Shown here piece by piece: positions 46,119 through 57,527 of a stretch of DNA of 64,000 bases; positions within the stretch are counted from its first letter, which is position 1, and every line of letters begins with the position of its first letter. The DNA lies in assembly GCA_030068145.1 (NCBI GenBank), contig JAPJBO010000710.1, positions 56,240 through 120,239 of the forward strand, in the 5' to 3' direction. A program made the position numbers and the translations under genes. The stretch comes from Diplonema papillatum (Eukaryota > Euglenozoa > Diplonemea > Diplonemida > Diplonemidae). The notes under the pieces were generated by a model, which saw only the letters and a list, made by a program, of their open reading frames with translations, ran no database searches and was not told the DNA's origin.

Positions 46119-46976
46119 CAACAAAACAAGTTGTCGACAACTAACAAGTAAAAGAATAAAACAAAACTACGCATTTCTTTTTTGCTGTGGGAAGGGCACA
46201 ACAGGGTGCCATGGGGGACTCCAGATGGTCTCTGAAGTCCGCGCTTCGGCTGCGGAAACACCAAACCCCGCTCGTGGGGCCAACAACGACACGTCAGCGG
46301 AACGCCGGATTAGAAGCTCGCTGCGAATCTCTAATTTGCATTGACCCCCTGACCTATCTGTTGCTGCAGCACCACGAAAGCTGTGACGCCGGCAAATTTC
46401 ACCTTGACTATGTGAGTGTTGCATGCTAATGCAAAAACAGGGCACAAGCAAATGGAAGGGACACTGCCGTGTTTTTGCGCCATCGATGTTGAGATTGGTG
46501 CAGTGAAGGATTGACACCTCCTTGAGATCAACGACCTGTCGTTGTCCTTCATGGAGATGTTTCAGCAGATCATAAAAGACCGTCACCTCCAGACGCCTGC
46601 CGAGTATGATGATGATGTGGTGGTGTCGGCTAGGGCTGATAGCAGGAGTGTGTGGAGAGATGTTTCTCTTGGGATGTCTGCGCAGGCCATGGACTCCATG
46701 CAGTACCGGGAGGTTCGGTACGTTGTGAAGCAAAAGTTCCCGTAGCTCGAACACCTGTCAGCGCCTTCGACCTGCTGATGAAAAAGAGCCAAGCCCGCGT
46801 GAAGCCGCTGCAAGTGGGTGAAACGCAGTCGTGGATAGTGTTGTTCAACAGGCTAGTCCAGGACTACGGGCTGGTGCCCATTACAGCACGGTTTTGTTAG
46901 ATTTGCCCATTACAGCACGGTTTTGTTAGATTTGCCCATTACAGCACGGTTTTCTTAGATTTGCCCATTCGGTGCC

Positions 46977-48653
46977 TCAAAAAGTGTCACTTGCAGGGTT
47001 CGTCCCCGAAAAAGTGCCACATGCAGGACTCGAACTCACGACCTTCAGACCTTCCGCTGCATCGTGACTGTGACATCCACATTTTGGACGACGGACAATG
47101 GGCTGTCACTGGGCATAGCTGTCAGCCGCATTTTGGGCCATCTAACCACAAAATAGCCACAAACCTTGTGGCTCGTTTTGTGGCGGGCACAACTTCAGAT
47201 GGGGTTTTGGACGGAGCTGCTACACCGGGCTCGGTATCCTGGTGCGGCACTCATTGGCGGTAAACGGTTTACTAAACCTCTGTAGTAGTAGGTTGAACTT
47301 GATATGCAGCAACAATCTGTGACGATGCCTGTGAAGACTGCACAAGCCGCAACAGACTACCTCTTTGCACGCGTCGTGTCATTTTGCTTCGGTCGCTTAT
47401 TGCCCCGCGTACTGTTTGCGCTTCACGTCCCGATGTGCAGTTTGACGACGAGCTCGAGGAACCACCAGATGATTCGGCGCACTTCCTTTTCTCCCCGCGG
47501 CCGAGATCTCGACTCCCCTGTGTTTTGTTTCACCTGCTCGTCTCCGCGGCTCCGCTTCGGAGCCGCGGAGACGAGCTGGGTAGCAGTGGGTTCGTGGGCG
47601 GCCATCTGCTTCTCGTTCGCAGGCGGCTGCTGCGGCCTCGGCTTCTTGCGGGCGCTTCCCCCTACTTGCTCGTCGTTGCGTCGCGCGTCGCGCTTCCGCT
47701 GGGAGTAAGGCGCCGTCCGTCCATATTGCTTGCACGTTCACCGTTCGGTGTTCCCGCGGCCGACCCTTGTCCCGGTAGTAGTAGGAATTATGCACACAGA
47801 TTCGTGCATAATTCAGTTCGCGCGAGACCCGTTCTACAGTTCTGTAGACACAACTTCCACTTCTTCTTACGATTTCTGTCCGATAGCCTCTTCAGAACCA
47901 GGCCGCAACTTGAACCCAAAACCTACAACACTTGGACCCAAAACTTGGACCCAAATGGTGCCAAAACCGGGAACCAAATTGAGAACCCAAAACTTGAACC
48001 TAAACCCTAAGCTTGGATCCAGACCCAAAACTTGACAGTCACACTGACTAATGGATACGGGTAGCTGATTCGGACTCTCATCATTCAGGTGGATGCGGGA
48101 TGCGAACGGAATGCGTCGCTGCGCCTGCAGTGTGTCACTACATCGTCGCTGCGGCAGTGCCGCAAGTGCGTGCAAGGCGGTCACCGCCGCGGTGAGTGGA
48201 GAGCTTCGGAATGCGTGCTCGTCAAGTGCGCGGAACACGCGAAGCGTGCGGCGACTACGAAGGTGCCATTGGGATGATTTAGCCCGGAATTTCGGATGAA
48301 TGTTCCATGACAACAACTGCCATTTTCTTCTCAGTCTTGGCCGGCGACGTGGTTCAGCAGAATTTCAGCCAGAAACGGCTTAGCAGCTGGCCCAAATGCT
48401 GGCCCTAAAACCCGTCAACCTCATCTGAACTTCTGACAGACTGAAGGTGTCCACCTGGCCACAAAGGTAGCCACAAGGTTGTGGCTACTTTGTGGCTGAC
48501 AGCTATGCCTGGTGACAGCCCATTGTCCATCGTCCAAAATGTGGATGTCACAGTCACAATGCAGAGGAAGGTCTGAAGGTCGTGAGTTCGAGTCCTGCAT
48601 GTGACACTTTTTCGGGTTCAAAAAAAGCCAATCCCACAAGTGACACTTTTTGA
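46977..48653. mobile_element. Inverted-repeat element K with tRNA-like termini
   Basis: Terminal inverted repeats of about 230 bp begin TCAAAAAGTGTCACTTG. Each contains a tRNA 3'-half-like segment (AAGGTCGTGAGTTCGAGTCC on the outward strand). It interrupts the left terminal repeat of element B, which is continuous on the right. The middle has a perfect 17-bp-arm hairpin near 47537-47573 and a degenerate ACCCAAAACTTGG repeat at 47920-48030. Target duplication not clear. Confidence 0.7.
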
Positions 48654-49259
48654 GGGGGCAAATACCATTCTCACACAAAAAAACAAAATTTTACCGTTCT
48701 CACACAAGTTTCAACAAACCTTACCATTCTCACACGGTCGCAACAAATTTTACCATTCTCACACAAGCTCCGACAAATGTTACCATTCTCACACAGTCGC
48801 AACAAATGCTACCATTCTCACACAGTCGCAACAAATGCTACCATTCTCACACAGTCCAAACAATTTCTTACCATTCTCACACAGTCGCAACAAAATGCTA
48901 CCATTCTCACACAGTCGCGTGTACACAAAATGATTAGAAAGCTACAGGGCAGTGTGAGGTTTAGCTACAAAAAGCTACAGCTAGCTACAGCGTAGCTTTT
49001 TGTAGCCTTTTGTAGCTTTTTATTATCGTGGTCAACTCTACATACTTGGGGGCGTGATTGAGCCCCTCAGGCTCGAATCACTAAGCTGCGCATTGTAAGC
49101 GGTTCGTCCGTTCGAGAGTCTTCGGCTTGGGACTGCTCGTCTGCGATGGGAAAGATCGGGCGATACACAGAGCCTTTCGTGTTAGATATGCATCTGGTAC
49201 GCTCCGACAATGAGAAATCCAGGTAGCCGACAGAGATGTTTCCATTCCCTGCAGTTGAC

Positions 49260-50399
49260 TCATTCGCTTTCCGTGTCTTGTTGGGCTATGGCTTCCATGC
49301 CTCTTTTATGGACTCTTGACCATTCAATGTACTCTTTAAAGGTTTGCGAGCTCCATCTCCCGGCCTTAAGGAGGATGCACAGCTCTGGGTTGCTGTCATT
49401 TATGTCCTGCGCGGCGCCCCTGCGGAAGCTATGTGTACCCCACCCTTGCACAGGCTGTTGGAACAGGGTGGCCTTCATTTTAACGGATTCAAGCATGTCT
49501 GGGTATGTCATGCTGAATATTTCCGCACCGGGTGCAACATTATCTCGGATGTGAGGCCACAGGTGATGAATGGGGCATAGCGCCCGCCATCCTTTCTTCC
49601 TCGCCTGCATGTTGCAAATGCAACCCCTAGATAAGGTGTCACCTTGTTGGTTGTTCTTTCTTGTTCTCAGAACAATGTAGAGTTCCTGTTGGAATTTAAA
49701 GACTGCGCTGTGTCTTTTCGTCTCTTTAACGTCCCGGAGTGCATTAACCGGCGAGTCAGTCTCAATTCCACGTCTCAGCGGGATCGCTTCGTCACCGGTG
49801 CGTAGCAAGTAGACGTACGATAGAACTGCCAATTGACGAAACTCGTTTAACGAACGGTTGGAGCCGGCAACAACAACAGGGGATGTATCGTCCACAATTT
49901 TATCGAGAAGCCGCGACGTGATCGCATCCATTTTACGTTTTCCGGTTTGCCTCCCTCTTATCCCTCGAATCACTTCCTTCACCAAGGGATCTCTCAGCGG
50001 AGAATTGATCCCCAAGAACCGTTGGACTTTTTCGAGCGCTGATATTGTGCACTCTGCGGTATCCGCATTGGTGTGGATTGCTATGAACCCACGAATTTCT
50101 TCGGGGTCAATGGGGAAGTGGGGACATCGTTTGAGGTCCGCGTAGTGCGTCCAGGCCCTTACTGCGACGAAGTATTGGTGCCACGTCTCACCTTTGACCG
50201 AGGATGCCGTGAGCGATTGAACGGCTTGATCGATCGTCGCGCGAGCGGCCAGAGGTGGTAGCCCCTCGAGGTATTCCAACTTGCGCTTCCGACTCACAGT
50301 GAAGTCAGTTATCACCGACTCCTCGGTTGCATCGCGTTCCATCTCCGCTTTCAACATGGCGATGACCTCCGGTCCAGTCGGATACTTGCGTCCAGACAT
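49260..50399 (-). CDS. Tyrosine recombinase (Crypton/DIRS-type)
   Basis: 379 residues from ATG 50399, the first Met before the coding-like region. The N-terminal half is helical and SAM-like. The catalytic domain shows L-L-R-T-G-D-E (catalytic Arg), H-S-F-R-R-G-A-A (H-x-x-R) and, after W-S-S-Q-T-F-K, E-Y-I (nucleophile Tyr). A C-x-C...C-P-I-H-H stretch lies between. This R...HxxR...Y order defines tyrosine recombinases, which cut and rejoin DNA through a Tyr-phosphate link. The frame is intact and may be active. No reverse transcriptase is adjacent, favouring a Crypton or captured gene. It lies inside fold-back element B, but typical 10-bp target copies are not made by this enzyme class. Confidence 0.85.
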   Translation of the reverse strand: MSGRKYPTGPEVIAMLKAEMERDATEESVITDFTVSRKRKLEYLEGLPPLAARATIDQAVQSLTASSVKGETWHQYFVAVRAWTHYADLKRCPHFPIDPEEIRGFIAIHTNADTAECTISALEKVQRFLGINSPLRDPLVKEVIRGIRGRQTGKRKMDAITSRLLDKIVDDTSPVVVAGSNRSLNEFRQLAVLSYVYLLRTGDEAIPLRRGIETDSPVNALRDVKETKRHSAVFKFQQELYIVLRTRKNNQQGDTLSRGCICNMQARKKGWRALCPIHHLWPHIRDNVAPGAEIFSMTYPDMLESVKMKATLFQQPVQGWGTHSFRRGAAQDINDSNPELCILLKAGRWSSQTFKEYIEWSRVHKRGMEAIAQQDTESE

Positions 50400-51013
50400 T
50401 TTGTCAGTTGGGTGGGTGGGTGGGGGAAACTTTCTCTGTACGTGGTGTACGTGAGTTCTTCCGTCGAAGACGTTTCCTGAGCGGTCGTAGAGGTTGACTA
50501 ATCGATAATAAAATACTTTCAGTTCTAAAGAACTGAAAGTTTTCTTTTTTTTTTTGGGAGGGGTTCCCAGCCCATTCAGGATACTTTTCGCCCCAATTTC
50601 TTCAGTTTCGAAGTTTTCTGGGCATATTTTGGTTTTTCCTGGCACCTGCTTTGCCCTGTGCACTGAGGCCTCACTGCCGGGCCCGCTGCAGCCTACCGAG
50701 GGTCGGTGAGGCTGCAACCACGCAGGCGGCGAGGGTGATGCAGCAGGGAAGCCTGGGGCGCCAGAGTCACGACGGTTTCATGAAGCGAAGCCAATCAGGG
50801 CCCCAACCGCAGAGCGAAGAGCGCTCGAGACAGTGTGGGCCCGGAGCCCCGGCTGGAGCTCTCATTGCACTCCAGAGCCCCGGGCTGAGTCAGGTATTTG
50901 GCCGGTACCACCACTTACCAACACTTGGGCAGATGCTGCAGTGTGGACTGCCGAAGCCACCGTTTAGACCAGTCACTCCCGTCGGACGGGGCCCCCCAAA
51001 AAGCCCCTCGGGG

Positions 51014-51565
51014 CAGTGTGGGGGCTGGCACCGGTGCTGGCCGGTGCCCAGTGCTGAGCACCAGCACCGGGCACCGCGGCGTGATTCTGTGATGCAAAGT
51101 TTTGCATTCCGCGGTGTAGTTTTCATGCCTAGTGCCCTGAACGTCGGAAAGCCTCAACGAACCACGCAAATACTGTGGGTTCCCTGGGTCCATTTTGCAC
51201 AAATCTCCTCATCGGAGCTGAACGTGAGCATAAAGTCGACGAGAAAGGTCTGCTACACGGGCCATCAAAATAATGTCACAAAACAGGGGATTTAGCATTG
51301 CAAAACTGGTGGGTTCCATATCCGCCGTAACCCGGTGCCCTTTACCTCGTACGAACCCAAGAAACGCGCACATACTTATTGGTCGCCGGATCCATTTCTC
51401 ACGGCTCTCTTCATCGGAGCTGCTCGCGAGCAAAAACTCGTTGAAAAAGGTCTGCTACGGGGTGGGTAAAGTCAAATACCAGCCCCAGCACCGGAGAGCA
51501 CCGGAGAGCACCGGCCGGTGCTCTCCGGTGCCAGCACCGGTGCTGTGGTGCCAGCCCCCACACTG
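51014..51565. mobile_element. hAT-like element P, 7-bp target duplication, S monomer inside
   Basis: Ends CAGTGTGGGGGCTGGCACC inverted at both sides, with CTCGGGG at 51007-51013 and 51566-51572. Subterminal CACCGG/GCACCGGTGC palindromes form GC-rich arrays. The middle is an S monomer. 550 bp is too short for a transposase. Confidence 0.65.
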
Positions 51566-53872
51566 CTCGGGGCCTCCTGGGGATTCGCCACAAGAACGCA
51601 CTCACCCGCCCTTTGGAAGATAGTGGAGACCATTATCAAAGACCGCCCCACGTTCCTCCATCGATGGACTCCTCAGTCCGGAGGCTTCCGGTAGGGAGAG
51701 GCACAGAGAAGCAGCTCTACACCGTGACGGCGGCAATCCGGAAAAAAGGTCTTTTTTTCCGGTTGTTATTCACATGCTGCTCGTCTTCGACCTGGCGCGC
51801 GCTTTCGACGGGCCCCGGCAGGCGGGACTCCCGGGAAGAGCACGCCGCTCAGCACGAATCAACCCCGACTACTTTACGCGTAGTCCCCGGGTGAATGCCC
51901 AAACTTGACACATTGCAATTCAAGTCACTTTGGCCCTTTGGAAAGTTTGGGGTCTTATAATCTTAGAATTTGAGTGGCGTCGGTTCAAACCCGCCTCTCT
52001 GGTCTTTGGTATTTGTTGCGACTGTGTGAGAATGGTAGCATTTGTTGCGACTGTGTGAGAATGGTAACATTTGTTGGAGCTTGTGTGAGAATGGTAAAAT
52101 TTGTTGCGACCGTGTGAGAATGGTAAGGTTTGTTGAAACTTGTGTGAGAATGGTAAAAATTTGTTTTTTTGTGTGAGAATGGTATTTGCCCCCCGAATGG
52201 GCAAATCTAAGAAAACCGTGCTGTAATGGGCACTCGAAAACACCGAATGGGCAAATCTAAGGAAGACCGTGCTGTAATGGGCAAATCTAACAAAACCGTG
52301 CTGTAATGGGCACCAGCCCCCAGGACTACCCCATAGAATTCGACAGGGCCCTCCTGGTCGATGAAAAAGGGCATCCGTTCTATCAGGAAGTGGCCAAGAC
52401 CCTTCTCAAACTTGATGGACTCCCACTTTCTGTGCAGCTGTTGCAGTAGTATGAGGGCACCAACAAGGTGATTGCCCAGCGCCGTACCGCCGACATCCCC
52501 CGGTGCACCCTTCAGAACCTGCAAGAACAAGAAAGTAGCCTGAGAAATGTGTTGGCCTTGCCGTGGGTCGCAGAGCTGAGGTATTCTCAGCATCCACTGC
52601 ACGAAACTGCAGGAAGTGAGAGGTGTACCCGTATCGTCACGCAGCAAGCGCAAAACCAACAGCGCACTGAGCAACGCAGTGTGGGAGTTCCATCCAGAAA
52701 GCCTGTGATTGCGACTGGAGCAGTCCATCGTGAAAGCGGAGGGGTCTTCTTCTTGGGGAGAGCTGGAAGGGCAATTCGCCGAGGCAATTCGAGCCGTTTT
52801 CACTGGACACCGTGCCCAGCCTCTCTGACGATCGCCAGGCTCGGTTCTAGCCAAGGCCCACGACTAGACGCCTACTACTGTGGCAGCAGCTCTACGCTGA
52901 AGGCTCACCTGGTCCCTCCGTACAACAAAAAGCCTGAGCACATGCAGACGACGGTTATTTCCCAGTGTAAAAAGTCGCCGAAGAATCAAAGTGAGGGACG
53001 CGTACCCCTCCACACAGGAACCCACAGGGCCACCACCCCCCGACCGCTTGCCACCAAGACCACCCCCCTCCACACAGGAACCCACAGGCCAGGTGGCTTG
53101 CCAAACTATTTTTTAAAAAAAAAACTATTTTTTTTTTGCGCGCGCGCGCGGAAAATCTTCAGGGGTCGGGGGACGCGGATCAAAAAATAAAAATAGTCTG
53201 CCCTAAAGGGGAAAATCCCTGAAGAGGCACCACATTCTTTACGCGCTCGGGAGAGCACGTCCAGTTTTCGGGTTAGGCGGTACAGGCCTATTCGTGCCGG
53301 AAGGCAGGCCACAGAGACACAAGGTGAGAGAGATAGGATGGACTATGGAACAAGGATACGTGTGTGGGTCCAGCTTGAGCCTTTCACTCGACCGGCCAGG
53401 TGGCGGTCAAGTGAGGTCTGGTGGAATTGTGAGGCGCAGGGCCTCGAGACGTTGGGGACAAAAGCGTGGCTTCTCCCCTTCTGGCCTTAGTCGGCCGGGT
53501 GACGAAGCATCGCGACGTTCCTCGAACACGAAACTGACCAGGGAAGATGAGTCCAACTCCGTGAGGGTTGGACTTGGGTGTGGACTCCGTCGGAGCACCC
53601 CGTAGGGAGGCGGCAGAGGAGCAATGAATCGCGGGCCCAGTTTCCTGAACCGTCACTGACGGCGCCAAGGGGGATAACAGCGTGTAGCCTGTTGAGCCTT
53701 TCCAATCGACCAGCCAGGTGGTGGTCGAGTTCAGATGGAGACCAGAAGTTTGCTGCGAGGCCGCAGTTTCGCGGGCCTCGTCAGTCAAAATGTGTCAAAT
53801 ACAGATCAAAGAGCATCGAGGACTTCAGGGAAGGGGGGCGACCCTTGCTTCGAATCTCCGTACGATCGCTTA

Positions 53873-55866
53873 AATGGGCACGGCATCCTCTGAGTCGGCG
53901 GACCGCGAGGAGACTTCAGAGGTGTGTGGGTGGTCGACGGCTGCAGCGGGGGGATGCGAACTGGTCGCCTCTTCGGCGAGGATGGTGTACCTCGGGAGGG
54001 CGCCGCTCCCCTGCAGGTACGCGAGAGCGAGCTCCGGGAACACGAACAGGACGGCCCAGAGGAACTCCATGGCGTCCACGGGCGGCGACCTCCTGCCGAG
54101 ACGATTCCTGACCTCGAGGCCGTTCTTCATCTCTAGCCGAGGGGTCTGAACCACGGGGGCATCACAGCCGATAAAGAGGTGAACGAGCGGGGCCAGCGAC
54201 CTCGTGCCGCACATGGGGCAGGGGAGGTGCGGTTCCCTGCGGTCTGCTCTCGTGAGGGTTGGCCAGTTGGTAGCATACATCGTCATCACGAGGTGGTGGT
54301 GGCCGGTGCGAATCTGCCGCACTTCCCTTTCGGCCCGCGGTGTGAGGTGCTTGGGTCGAGGGATGCGGCGGCCGAAAACCAACCTCGAGAAAGACGACGG
54401 GTTTTGTAGGCGGGCGGCTCTACTCACGGCTTCCCGAGCTCCCGCTTCGCTGCTCTCCATCCACAGCGTTAACGGTCGTGGTGCAGACTCTCGGCGCATA
54501 AGGGAGGGGGAGGTTCCTCGCCGTAGCCGCAACCGCTTCTCGCATGTACTTCTCGGCGGCCCGTCTGGCGATACCGTCAGCCCTCTCGTTGCCGGAAAGG
54601 CCGCAATGGCCAAAAACGAACTGCAGGGTGATGGTATAGCCCCGCGCTTCGAGTTCGGCCAGCGACTGCCAGATGTGGATTGGGCCGGGTTGCGTCTGGC
54701 AGAGCGGGCCGTGGCTCAGCGTTTGCAGGAGTGACTGAGAGTCACTGACGATGAGGATGTTGAGGGGCGTGGTGGACGGAGGGAGCAGGCGCTTGAGGAC
54801 GTTCACGCAGATGACCAGAGCCATCTCCTCGGCGCGGTAGCTGTGCGGGTGACGACCGGCCGGGAATCCGGCTTCGACAGTGCGGCAGTTGCCCGTTGGA
54901 GTGGTCAGGTGCTGTCCCAGGCCGTGGTCTGCCTTTATGGGGACAGAAGGCTCCAGTTCAATGTACAAGCCGGAACCACCCCAGGTAGACCGGTCGTTGG
55001 TGCTGCGTAACCATGAACGAAGGGTGGCGCTGGCGTTGGCGTCGCAAATGGAGGGCGGCGGAGGGTCGCCGCTCACAACAGAGCCGTCCGACCAGGCGGT
55101 GCAGTGTGGGTGCGGGAGCGTCGCGAGTTGTACTTCCGCGGCTCGCTTCTTCTCAGCAGCGCTAGCATTCTTGCGTACCTTCAGGGCGGTGTTGATCGTG
55201 ACGCCGGGGCATGGAGTCCACGGGGCGAACCGGTTGGGAATACGAGCCTGCCGAATACACTGGTCTGTGCCCGCCTTGACAGTGACCCGGTCGTACGTCG
55301 TCCTCAGGCGCGTATCGAGTGATAGTTCGCGCATCCAAAGGGCCCGGTTGTGCCGCAGCCTCTCCCGGAGGGCCGCGATCTTGTATTCAACAAGGGAACG
55401 GATTGGGAGGATGCCGGACTCTTGTTGGGCGGCAAAATCGGAGGTGCCTTTGCGGCAGCCCAGGATGAGGGCAAGTGCACGGCGATGGAGGCGTCCGAGT
55501 GTTGCAAGAAGGCCGGCGGCGAAGAGGATGTACGGTCCGTAAATGCCGAGCGCGTACGTGAATGTGGGGAGCACGTATGTGAGATAGAGGGTGCGGAGGA
55601 TGGTGCCGTTGAAGCAGTAGTCCTTGCCGGCCATGGTGCCGGAGGAAGTTGAGTCGCAGAGAAAACACCTCGATGACCCGGCGGAGGTGGGGGTGGAACG
55701 TCAGCTCGCGGTCGATGGTTAGGCCGAGCAGCCTTACACTATCGACCCACTGCAGCTCTTCAACCACCCTGAGCAGGGTGCCACCGGAGGCCTTTCGCAC
55801 GACGCTGACCACCGTCTTGCCGTCGTGTGGCGCCCCGAGTCCCACAATCTTACGCTCTTCTGACAC
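53873..55866 (-). mobile_element. Decayed ingi-like LINE: RT end, RNase H, zinc knuckle
   Basis: The minus strand carries, in three phases, an RT palm/thumb end (V-R-L-L-G-L-T-I-D, then L-T-Y-V-L-P-T-F-T-Y-A-L), an RNase H domain (W-S-D-G-S, Y-R-A-E-E-M, S-D-S-Q-S, G-H-C-G-L-S-G-N-E-R-A-D) and a C-P-M-C ... H-L-F-I-G-C knuckle. Phase changes near 55640 and 54420-54610 show frameshifts. It is GC-rich, unlike the copy at 31342. The region 53206-53872 on its 3' side may be its 3' UTR. Confidence 0.85.
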
Positions 55867-55975
55867 CAGTCGCCGGACGTCCAGGGGGGGAAACTTCCTG
55901 ACCCTTTACGCTCCGGCCCGGGGTTTCTTGACCCGTGATTTGGCACCGGGTATTTGCATACTTGAGGCCCGGACG

Positions 55976-56695
55976 GAACTTAGCCTCATGCTTGCTTCGC
56001 CGAACTTACCCGCCCCAAAGGGGCCCAATAGAGCTTCACCAGAACTCAGCTTTGCTTCGCCCGAACTTAGCTTCACCAGAACTTTGCTTTGCTTCGCCCG
56101 AACTTTGCTTTCACCAGAACTTAGCCTCCCCAGAACTTAGCTTCACCCGAACTTTGCTTTGACTTAGCTTGCCCAGACTTCACCAGAACTTAGCATCGCC
56201 CGAACTTTGCTTTGCTTCGCCCGAACTTTGCTTTCACCAGAACTTAGCCTCCCCAGAACTTAGCTTCACCCGAACTTTGCTTTGACTTAGCTTGCCCAGA
56301 CTTCACCAGAACTTAGCATCGCCCGAACTTTGCTTTGCTTCACCCGAACTTTGCTTCACCAGAACTTTGCTTCGCTTCAGCAGAACTTAGCTTCGCCCGA
56401 ACTTTGCTTCGCCAGAACTTAGCATCGCCCAAACTTTGCCTTGCTTCTCCCGAACCCATTTGCCTCACCAGAACTTTGCTTTGCCCGAACTATGCTTTCA
56501 CCAGAACTTAGCCTCACCAGAACTTAGCTTCACCCGAACTATGCTTTGCTTTGCCCGAACTTTGCTTCACCAGAACTTAGCATCGCTCGAACTTTGCTTT
56601 CACCAGAGCTTAGCCTTAGCTTCACCCGAACTTTGCTTTGCTTCGCCCGAACTTAGCTTCGCCCGAACTTTACTGTTTCCCGAACTTCAACTGCT
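55976..56695 (+). repeat. J-type array, largest copy
   Basis: About 25 degenerate units of AACTTAGCTTCACCCG / GAACTTTGCTTCGCC type, including higher-order duplications near 56060-56280. It ends about ten bases before the target site of element D. Confidence 0.88.
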
Positions 56696-57445
56696 GCCTC
56701 TAGTGGGTGGATTCCCGATACATCACTCATTTACACTTCTTTCCCAATACATCACTCATTCACACTTCTTTCCCGATACATCACTCGTTCAAACTTCTTT
56801 CCCAATACATCACTCATTTACACTTCTTTCCCGATACATCACTCATGTACACTTCTTTCCCGATACATCACTCATTTACAACTTCTTTCCCGATACATCA
56901 CTCATTTGCAACTTCTTTCCCAATACATCACTCATTTGCAACTTCTTTCCCGATACATCACTCATTTACAACTTCTTTCCCGTTCGGTCACTCATTTGCA
57001 TTTGGCTGAAGTTCAGCCTCAAATTCAGGTTTCCACCGAATTCTGACAGTGTAGTGTCACTCGAATGTCATCATGAGCTACGGTAAAGAACATAATAGGG
57101 GCCTGAGGTGTGTCACTTGAACGTAAAATGCATTCGACGAGGATTTAATTTGTGTACAGTGAGTCAGTCGAATGACCGAAATCAGGAAAAGGAAAAAGGC
57201 CGCTCCAGCCCGGAGTCCGAGTCCAGGAACGTGACGGTCAACCACAGCTTGCAAAGCTTGAGTCGGAGGCAGCACAGTGCTACAACCCCGTCCGATCTGC
57301 GACCGTCTCCACGAGCTTGTGCTCAGCAAGCGGCAAGCCCCAAAGGTGCGCCTCACGACTTGATGCCTTAGTTGGTCACTTGGTGGACGTTGGTACCGTA
57401 ATCGACCCGTAGCCCGTGGCACTGCACGTAAGCTTGGCTCCCGTG

Positions 57446-57527
57446 TAGCAGGTTTTCCCTGCGTACCAGAAATGGGACACCCGCTAAATTAGATCGATAC
57501 AGAGAAGATTAGCATGGTCCCTGCCGT
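57446..57527 (+). ncRNA. U6 snRNA-like segment fused to S-type sequence
   Basis: A 5' hairpin (GCAGG/CCTGC, 57448-57462) is followed by GATACAGAGAAGATTAGC and ATGGTCCCTGC, which hold the invariant ACAGAGA box and the AGC triad of U6. After that the sequence leaves U6 and becomes inverse S repeat (CCGTAAGTGGATCC), also found at 59952. It looks like a chimera, not a complete gene. Confidence 0.65.

Larger units (their letters stand above)
48654..52194. repeat. Inner inverted array pair C of element B
   Basis: Starts GGGGGCAAATACCATTCTC. Units of about 30 bp (CCATTCTCACACAGTCGCAA) form the left array to about 48920. The inverted array at 52010-52194 reads directly into the outer B array, which suggests one composite terminal repeat. 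Confidence 0.8.
46868..52319. mobile_element. Fold-back element B, 10-bp target duplication, nested contents
   Basis: CCAGGACTAC lies at 46858-46867 and 52320-52329. The terminal repeats are identical for about 40 bp, starting GGGCTGGTGCCCATTACAGC. Three to four units of about 29 bp (GCCCATTACAGCACGG plus TTTTGTTAGATTT) form each outer array. A second, different array (C) lies inside. Element K sits between outer and inner array on the left only. A tyrosine recombinase gene and hAT-like element P lie in the middle. Confidence 0.88.
46778..52449 (+). pseudogene. ORF split by fold-back element B
   Basis: A frame with ATG 46778 runs 30 codons to the end of the target site at 46867. After element B and the second target copy, the same phase resumes at 52330 and runs 39 codons to TAG at 52447-52449. 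Upstream coding-like sequence (46542-46745) lies in another phase. No family is recognised; it could be an accessory gene of element N2. Confidence 0.55.
45301..53203. mobile_element. Inverted-repeat element N2 (Harbinger-like), TAA duplication
   Basis: GGGCAGACTA, a T-run, GATCCGC and a GC-alternating stretch on the left match inverted sequence ending at 53203. TAA flanks both ends (45298-45300, 53204-53206). The element now holds repeat M copy 2, a split ORF, and the whole B/K/C nest, so it was a host for later insertions. Confidence 0.6.

Noticed and set aside
47384-48010. Coding frames on both strands inside element K
   Set aside because: Arg-rich and Leu-rich shadows of each other, no domain, and interrupted by a perfect hairpin.
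48654-48920. Regular array resembling a CRISPR
   Set aside because: Units are contiguous tandem repeats with no unique spacers, the genome is eukaryotic, and an inverted partner exists; the same holds for arrays at 35.7, 46.9, 56.7, 57.6 and 60.8 kb.
48940-49025. AAAGCTACAG resembling part of a diplonemid spliced leader
   Set aside because: Only a short match inside a palindromic AGCTACAAAAAGC cluster; no leader donor site or snRNA-like 3' part.
53206-53870. Possible rRNA-like or structured RNA region
   Set aside because: Has repeated CGACCAGCCAGGTGG-type pieces but matches no rRNA I know; best explained as the 3' UTR of the adjacent LINE.
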